Shown here in pieces: positions 32,880 to 36,852 of a stretch of 36,852 nucleotides of DNA. Below the pieces are notes generated by a model. It saw only the letters and a program-made list of their open reading frames with translations, did no database searches and was not told where the DNA came from. The DNA comes from a virus. Made by a program: the position numbers and the translations under genes. The number at the start of each line of letters is the position of its first letter. Within the stretch, counting starts at the first letter, position 1. The stretch lies in the IMG/VR virus record IMGVR_UViG_3300011116_000455, positions 1 to 36,852 of that record. One strand, given 5' to 3'.

Positions 32880-33689
32880 TTAGAGTGCTACTCCTAGTGG
32901 ATATGGGCTACCCGGTAATACGCGCATGTTTGGTGTATCGCTCCACCACCAATCATAAGGCGTTAGTTGCAAGCCACCAGACATAATAAGTTGTCTATTG
33001 CTTGATGGCGCAGTAAGATTTCCTTGTATGATTGCAATTGCTCTTTCAAAGCTACGCATGTATTCATTAGCCATCTCTGTGTCTTCCTGGAATTGGAAGA
33101 TACGAGCCATAATATAATTAATTAAAGGAAGTTGTAACTGAGGCGAAATATCAATTGGGTCGCCTTCATTTTGCATCCATGTTAATGATGGATTACGAAA
33201 ACCTCTGATAGTAAAAGAATAATTATTGTCAGGCTTTGGCCAAAGATTTAATTGGTCAGCCCATATAGAAAAATATGCGGGAGGTCCTTCTTGGTCTTGT
33301 GCGCCAACCCAAATTGATTCACATCTTGCTTGGTCAAGATATACTAATGCATTGCCTTGAAAGCTTGTATCTGAATTTACCACAGATATTATTTGTGATA
33401 TATCAGTAATTCCTTTTGGGTTAGAACCAATTACAGTTGGTTGGGTTTGCTGGAATGATGTATATGGTCTAATTCCTGTAACTACTGCTAATGAATAAGT
33501 TGTTTGGTAGTACGGCCAACGATTACTTAATGCTACAACTTTTTGAAAACCTTCTTTAACAAAACCGTTAACAAGGTCTGTTGAAATGTCATCGTTTTCA
33601 TCAAAACCAATATCTAAGTCAGAAAGCTCACCAACGAACGTACGCACTTGTGCAAGCGTAAGGTTGGCGTTAGAAAAGTTTATAGCCAT
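32880..33689 (-). CDS. Head-tail connector (adaptor) protein, 269 aa
   Basis: The N-terminal half is helical (NLTLAQVRTFVGELSDLDIG, 'FVKEGFQKVVALSNRWPYYQ'), as in podovirus gatekeeper or adaptor proteins that bind the portal. The second half includes 'WPKPDNNYSFTIRGFRNPSL' and 'LPLINYIMARIFQFQEDTEM'. Position between decoration genes and the long tail protein supports a connector. Adaptor identity is an inference. Confidence 0.7.
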   Translation of the reverse strand: MAINFSNANLTLAQVRTFVGELSDLDIGFDENDDISTDLVNGFVKEGFQKVVALSNRWPYYQTTYSLAVVTGIRPYTSFQQTQPTVIGSNPKGITDISQIISVVNSDTSFQGNALVYLDQARCESIWVGAQDQEGPPAYFSIWADQLNLWPKPDNNYSFTIRGFRNPSLTWMQNEGDPIDISPQLQLPLINYIMARIFQFQEDTEMANEYMRSFERAIAIIQGNLTAPSSNRQLIMSGGLQLTPYDWWWSDTPNMRVLPGSPYPLGVAL

Positions 33690-33698
33690 TTAAAAATC

Positions 33699-34007
33699 CT
33701 ACTCCTTTGGGTCTAAAGCTGCGTCTTGTTTTTCGCCCATTTTCTTTAGTGCATTAAGATGACCGACACAGTAGTCAGTGCCCTTTGCTTTTGGGGCTTT
33801 GCATTGTTCTTCTTTTTTATTCATTGCTTGGCATAGTCCATTTTTGTAATGAACACCACCGTAAGCAATACCTGATGGTGGAGCAATCTCTACACCCTGA
33901 CCATGATAATCAGCGCGTCCGTTGCCAATATGGCGTGCACCATCTACGGTGCCATAAGGCTCTGTTCCCGCTAAACCTTGACCTACACCTTGTGTTTGCT
34001 TGTTCAT
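33699..34007 (-). CDS. Small Cys/His protein, 102 aa
   Basis: Gly-rich N-terminal half (MNKQTQGVGQGLAGTEPYG). The second half has 'CQAMNKKEEQCKAPKAKG' and 'YCVGH', a C...C...C..H zinc site typical of small phage structural-module proteins. Ribosome site GGAG is about six bases before the ATG. Function unknown. Confidence 0.7.
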   Translation of the reverse strand: MNKQTQGVGQGLAGTEPYGTVDGARHIGNGRADYHGQGVEIAPPSGIAYGGVHYKNGLCQAMNKKEEQCKAPKAKGTDYCVGHLNALKKMGEKQDAALDPKE

Positions 34008-34040
34008 ATTAAACTCCTTCGTTTGTGTTAAATGTAGAAC

Positions 34041-34074
34041 ATGCCGCCAAGGGCTCCTTCACCCCTGGCGGCAC
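34041..34074 (-). other. Strong hairpin after the decoration gene
   Basis: On the minus strand TGCCGCCA pairs with TGGCGGCA, then a G-T wobble and GGG/CCC, with an eight-base loop. The one imperfect pair is a wobble on the minus-strand RNA but an A-C mismatch on the plus strand, so selection acts on the late mRNA. No T-run follows, which argues against a terminator and for mRNA processing or protection. Confidence 0.7.
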
Positions 34075-34091
34075 GTAACTAGTTTGCTAAA

Positions 34092-34571
34092 TTATTCGTT
34101 GTCGCCAACAAACACACGCTTCCAGCTCAAGGTAGAAAGTGTACCCTTTGCTATGATGGTGCTTGCGTTTTCTGCGATGCCGCTAACTCCAATGAAGCCA
34201 TCTGCTGATGGGGTAATTACACCATAAACAAATGCGTTGTTGAAGCCAGTGCTACTGATTACTGATGCAGTACCGTGGTCTGGAGTATCAATTGCAAAAC
34301 CCATCGTGCGAACGACTGTGGTTGCATCTGTGTTGTACTCAGAAACGAATGCAAGTTGTGTTGGTGTTGCGCTTGCTGTAATTGAAAACGCTGCACCATC
34401 GGTTGCTGCTGCTGCTGTATAAACTACACGAGCTGAAAACTCGTATGTCTCTCCAGCCTTGCCGTAGAAACCGAAGTCTCCAGAGTCAAGTGCTGCATAT
34501 GAAACGCCGACTGTTACGTCAGCTGCGAGAACGTTTGTGCGTTCTACGATGAATTTATTATTTGTTGCCAT
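34092..34571 (-). CDS. Probable capsid decoration protein, 159 aa
   Basis: It starts MATNNKFIVERTNVLAADVT and is an all-beta, Ala/Thr/Gly-rich protein ('YGKAGETYEFSARVVYTAAA', 'AKGTLSTLSWKRVFVG'). It lies directly downstream of the capsid gene, where decoration or cement proteins are kept. Like the capsid gene it uses more G/C-ending codons than its neighbours, suggesting high expression. Confidence 0.65.
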   Translation of the reverse strand: MATNNKFIVERTNVLAADVTVGVSYAALDSGDFGFYGKAGETYEFSARVVYTAAAATDGAAFSITASATPTQLAFVSEYNTDATTVVRTMGFAIDTPDHGTASVISSTGFNNAFVYGVITPSADGFIGVSGIAENASTIIAKGTLSTLSWKRVFVGDNE

Positions 34572-34658
34572 AGTTGTATTTCTCCTTGCCTTTCGGCAGA
34601 TACCTAACTAATGTTTTATTAATTAGAATTGTTTGTTTTTGTATTGCGGGGAATCGCC

Positions 34659-34708
34659 GGTGAGGGAAGAGCTGCCCGAAGGATGACAGCCTTTAAACTT
34701 CCCCCACC
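34659..34708 (-). other. Eleven-pair stem-loop after the capsid gene
   Basis: On the minus strand GGTGGGGGAAG pairs with CTTCCCTCACC (one G-T wobble). On the plus strand the same position would be an A-C mismatch. The 28-base loop contains a small inner stem (GCTG/CAGC). It starts 12 bases after the capsid stop; a further GAAA-tetraloop hairpin TGCC-GAAA-GGCA lies just before the next gene. Likely an mRNA-stabilising or processing element. Confidence 0.7.
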
Positions 34709-34720
34709 AACGAAGCTTTA

Positions 34721-35671
34721 TCAGGCGTCAGCCGTGAGGTAGCCTTGACGTGAACGGTTGCTGCATGTCAGCTGACCATAGGCCAACACGAGGGCGTAAC
34801 GGGCGTCAACGCCAGCTACTGTGCCGTTCATGAAGTCTGTGGTCTTGAACCAGTAACCATTCAAGCCGGTGAGCTTGAGATACTTCGTGTTAAGGAAGTA
34901 CATTGGCGCATCAGTTGTATCAACTGCCAATTCAAGGTCGAACACGATTGGTGTTTGCTTGAACATCAAGTTTGTGAAACCAGCATTGGCCTTAGCAACG
35001 TCCTGATAACGAACGTTGTTTGTAAGCAATGACTCGTACTTCTCAAACAAGCTAGTGTTCGTGATAATCAAATCAGGAACATCGCTACCTTTTGAAGCAC
35101 GGTTGTATACATCAGCCATGTTTGCAAGCGAAAGTGTTGCGCCCATGGTTGTTGCCTGTGTTGGGTTCCACCAAGTGTTGGATGTTGAGTTAATGCCACC
35201 GACTAAGTTGTTCTGGGTTCCGATGATGTTACCCAAACCATTAAAATCAGTTGCAGCTGATGCCGAACCGAAGAGTTGCTCGTTAAGAGTTGTCTTCAGC
35301 GACATTTCAGCCTGCATAATTTTTGCATTCAACAGTTTGATGATTGCCTCTGTGCCACGGTTCTTTGCTTCCTCGATACCGCTGATTGCGATAGAAGCAG
35401 CCATCTGCTTCCAATCGTACTCGGCAGCTGAGATGCCTTCCTGTGGAGTAAGGTCAATTGCATCGTACCCACTGTATGTTGAAACAGTGTCGTTCACTGC
35501 GTACATGAGTGGTTCGATGATTTGTGTACCGCCCTCTTCAACACGGACACGTCCGCGCTCATTGAGGTGGTTAAGAAGGACTAGGTCCTTGAAAATGTTA
35601 TCAACCAGTGTTGGCTGGTAGTTTTGCAACGTAGTTGATAACAGTGAATTAAAGTCGGGATTACCGGCCAT
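34721..35671 (-). CDS. Major capsid protein, 316 aa
   Basis: The main shell protein. The N-terminal 'MAGNPDFNSLLSTTLQNYQP' with 'LVDNIFKDLVLLNHLNERGR' is the usual start of HK97-fold phage capsids of this size, and 'GGTQIIEPLMYAVNDTVSTY' plus 'YDWKQMAASIAISGIEEAKN' are the E-loop and spine-helix regions. It follows the scaffold gene by 18 bases and is followed by a strong stem-loop. Codons ending in C or G are more frequent than in neighbouring genes. None of its eleven or so CGG triplets is in frame. Confidence 0.9.
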   Translation of the reverse strand: MAGNPDFNSLLSTTLQNYQPTLVDNIFKDLVLLNHLNERGRVRVEEGGTQIIEPLMYAVNDTVSTYSGYDAIDLTPQEGISAAEYDWKQMAASIAISGIEEAKNRGTEAIIKLLNAKIMQAEMSLKTTLNEQLFGSASAATDFNGLGNIIGTQNNLVGGINSTSNTWWNPTQATTMGATLSLANMADVYNRASKGSDVPDLIITNTSLFEKYESLLTNNVRYQDVAKANAGFTNLMFKQTPIVFDLELAVDTTDAPMYFLNTKYLKLTGLNGYWFKTTDFMNGTVAGVDARYALVLAYGQLTCSNRSRQGYLTADA

Positions 35672-35689
35672 TTTATTTCTCCTGTTTGT

Positions 35690-36475
35690 TTAGATGTTGA
35701 GTGTCTTCTTGGCCTGTTCAAAGGCTTCAAAAACTGACGTTGGTTTAGCAGCTTTTGGTGCGACTGAGTTTTTGTTGGCAGAGCCACCAGAAACCACTGA
35801 TGCTGAACGTTTTGCTTCAACTCTAGACTGTTCTTCTGCTAGTTTCTTCTGTGCATCAGATGCTTTAGAATAAACTTTATCAAAGGTAATCTGTTTAAAG
35901 ACTGCCTCTAAATCGGTCGAACCTGTTGTTAGAGCTTTAGCTACGACTTCATCAGCGTTAAAGTCATCACCATATTTGCTTTGCAAAGAATCGATAGTTC
36001 TAGTTAACTCATCCATAGCTTTTGATTGCTCGAAAGCTGCGATGCGCTGTTCTAGTTGTCGAAGTTGCTTTTCAGCTGGGTCTAAGTACTCTTCCTCAAC
36101 TTGCTGGTCTTGGATTGGAGCGTTTATTCCGTAATGCTGCTGAAGCGCCTGCAAGGTGCCTGCTGGGTCCTTTTGCAGAGAATCTGCTAAAGTAGCTGCA
36201 AACTGTACTTGCTTTCTTTGTTCGCTAAGTTCCTGAGTCTTGCGGGTATAATCCGCCTGACGCTGGTACCCAGCTAGAGCCTCCTTAACGGGAACAATAA
36301 CTTCTTCGCCATCTACTTGGAGTTTAATGACTTTGTCAGCAACCTCTGTATAGTCGAATAAATCTAATTCTTGTTCTGGAGTTTCTGCTACGACCTCTGT
36401 CACTTCATCAACTTGTCCGTTTGCTTCGGGGTTAACTACGTTTTCAGGGTTAGCAATATTATTATTATCTGTCAT
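35690..36475 (-). CDS. Scaffolding protein, 261 aa
   Basis: Guides prohead assembly. Acidic N-terminal half (MTDNNNIANPENVVNPEANG, 'EVVAETPEQELDLFDY'), then helical, coiled-coil sections ('YTRKTQELSEQRKQVQFAAT', 'EKQLRQLEQRIAAFEQSKAM') and a basic C-terminus ending 'VFEAFEQAKKTLNI' that would bind the capsid. Order portal-scaffold-capsid is standard. Confidence 0.8.
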   Translation of the reverse strand: MTDNNNIANPENVVNPEANGQVDEVTEVVAETPEQELDLFDYTEVADKVIKLQVDGEEVIVPVKEALAGYQRQADYTRKTQELSEQRKQVQFAATLADSLQKDPAGTLQALQQHYGINAPIQDQQVEEEYLDPAEKQLRQLEQRIAAFEQSKAMDELTRTIDSLQSKYGDDFNADEVVAKALTTGSTDLEAVFKQITFDKVYSKASDAQKKLAEEQSRVEAKRSASVVSGGSANKNSVAPKAAKPTSVFEAFEQAKKTLNI

Positions 36476-36555
36476 TGATGGAGTCCTATCCTTCGTTGGT
36501 TATTCCTATTGTAGACATTAAGCCTACACTATAGATATTTTCTTTACCTATTACT
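36476..36555 (-). other. Portal-scaffold spacer
   Basis: Eighty bases between the portal stop and scaffold start, the longest gap in this part of the operon. It has an inverted repeat TGTAG/CTACA around 36511-36530 and a weak AGGA ribosome site before the scaffold ATG. No promoter is convincing. Confidence 0.35.
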
Positions 36556-36852
36556 TTACTGCCCACCTAATAATGCTTGAATTATTTCGGGGGGAAGACT
36601 TTGTATACTGCCAGGAAGTACACCTTCTCCTGGTTGGCCACCAACTCCTTGAATTGGTCCACCTGAAACTAAACCAGGCGGTAATTCTACTGGCATCTCA
36701 GGTGGCATTGGAGCTCCACCTATTTCTGGTGGCATACCCTCCATACCTGGTGGCATACCTTCTGGCATTGGTGGTTCTGGCGGTGGTGCCTGTTGTAAGA
36801 ATGAGCCTGGGTCTTTGACACCAAAACCTTGAGATAGTACATATTCTGCAAG
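36556..36852 (-). CDS. Portal protein, C-terminal part (rest at 1-1687)
   Basis: The frame continues without break from 127 through the repeat to the TAA at 36556. The tail is a Pro/Gly/Met-rich stretch ('PPEPPMPEGMPPGMEGMPPE', then 'PVELPPGLVSGGPIQGVGG') ending ALLGGQ. Such disordered tails are common on long portals. It is not a separate 70-residue gene, though an internal Met could suggest that. Confidence 0.9.
   Translation of the reverse strand, partial: LAEYVLSQGFGVKDPGSFLQQAPPPEPPMPEGMPPGMEGMPPEIGGAPMPPEMPVELPPGLVSGGPIQGVGGQPGEGVLPGSIQSLPPEIIQALLGGQ
36726..36852. repeat. Terminal direct repeat, right copy (circular overlap)
   Basis: Exact copy of bases 1-127. Removing one copy gives a circular sequence in which the portal gene is whole. 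Confidence 0.95.

Noticed and set aside
35016-35621. 201-codon plus-strand ORF opposite the capsid gene
   Set aside because: Antisense shadow; the capsid reading is far better supported.
36556-36768. Separate 70-residue Pro/Met-rich gene at the right end
   Set aside because: It is the C-terminal end of the portal; the frame stays open through the repeated 127 bases into the left-end portal sequence.

Overview
This window is one complete, circular, AT-rich tailed-phage genome. The first 127 bases recur exactly as the last 127 (36726-36852), the signature of a circular assembly, so the unique length is 36725 bp and the portal gene runs across the artificial ends. The gene set (terminase, P22-like long portal, scaffold, capsid, short-tail connector proteins, a 1516-residue internal virion protein, fibres) suggests a podovirus-like virion. 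The host is probably a low-GC actinobacterium: the HNH zinc-tail style, a small HTH protein ending in a 'GYHPMMIWPDW' type segment and a leaderless mRNA all point that way, but no host gene is present to prove it.

Layout. A divergent control region (11500-11976) fires both ways. Leftwards, a single late operon on the minus strand starts with a small terminase at 11499, passes through fibres, sulfotransferase, large terminase, a cluster of tiny Lys/Ala-rich proteins and the portal, crosses the contig ends, then continues through scaffold, capsid, decoration, tail/connector genes, a double 2OG-Fe(II) oxygenase, internal virion proteins, holin and a lytic transglycosylase, ending at 20471. Rightwards, the early plus-strand region (11977-20574) holds many small proteins, several sigma70-type promoters, a probable small RNA with its own terminator, structured intergenic DNA, an HNH endonuclease, a two-domain glycosyltransferase, a methyltransferase, a 2OG oxygenase, a PD-(D/E)XK-like nuclease, a VanY-type peptidase, a sigma-region-4-like protein and a leaderless HTH gene. 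The two arms meet tail to tail and overlap by 104 bp. I recognise no DNA polymerase, helicase, primase, integrase, tRNA or CRISPR.

The most striking observation: three consecutive early genes (18467-19874) are each split by a +1 frameshift, and at each break the zero-frame codon is CGG (18587, 19305, 19763). Skipping the C gives a GGN glycine codon and restores a conserved motif (for example SNHNWGIAVD of the peptidase). Scanning by eye, I found no other in-frame CGG in any gene I accept. This suggests that CGG is unread or badly read in this phage/host and works as a built-in +1 frameshift signal, or that CGGN is decoded as a four-base glycine codon.
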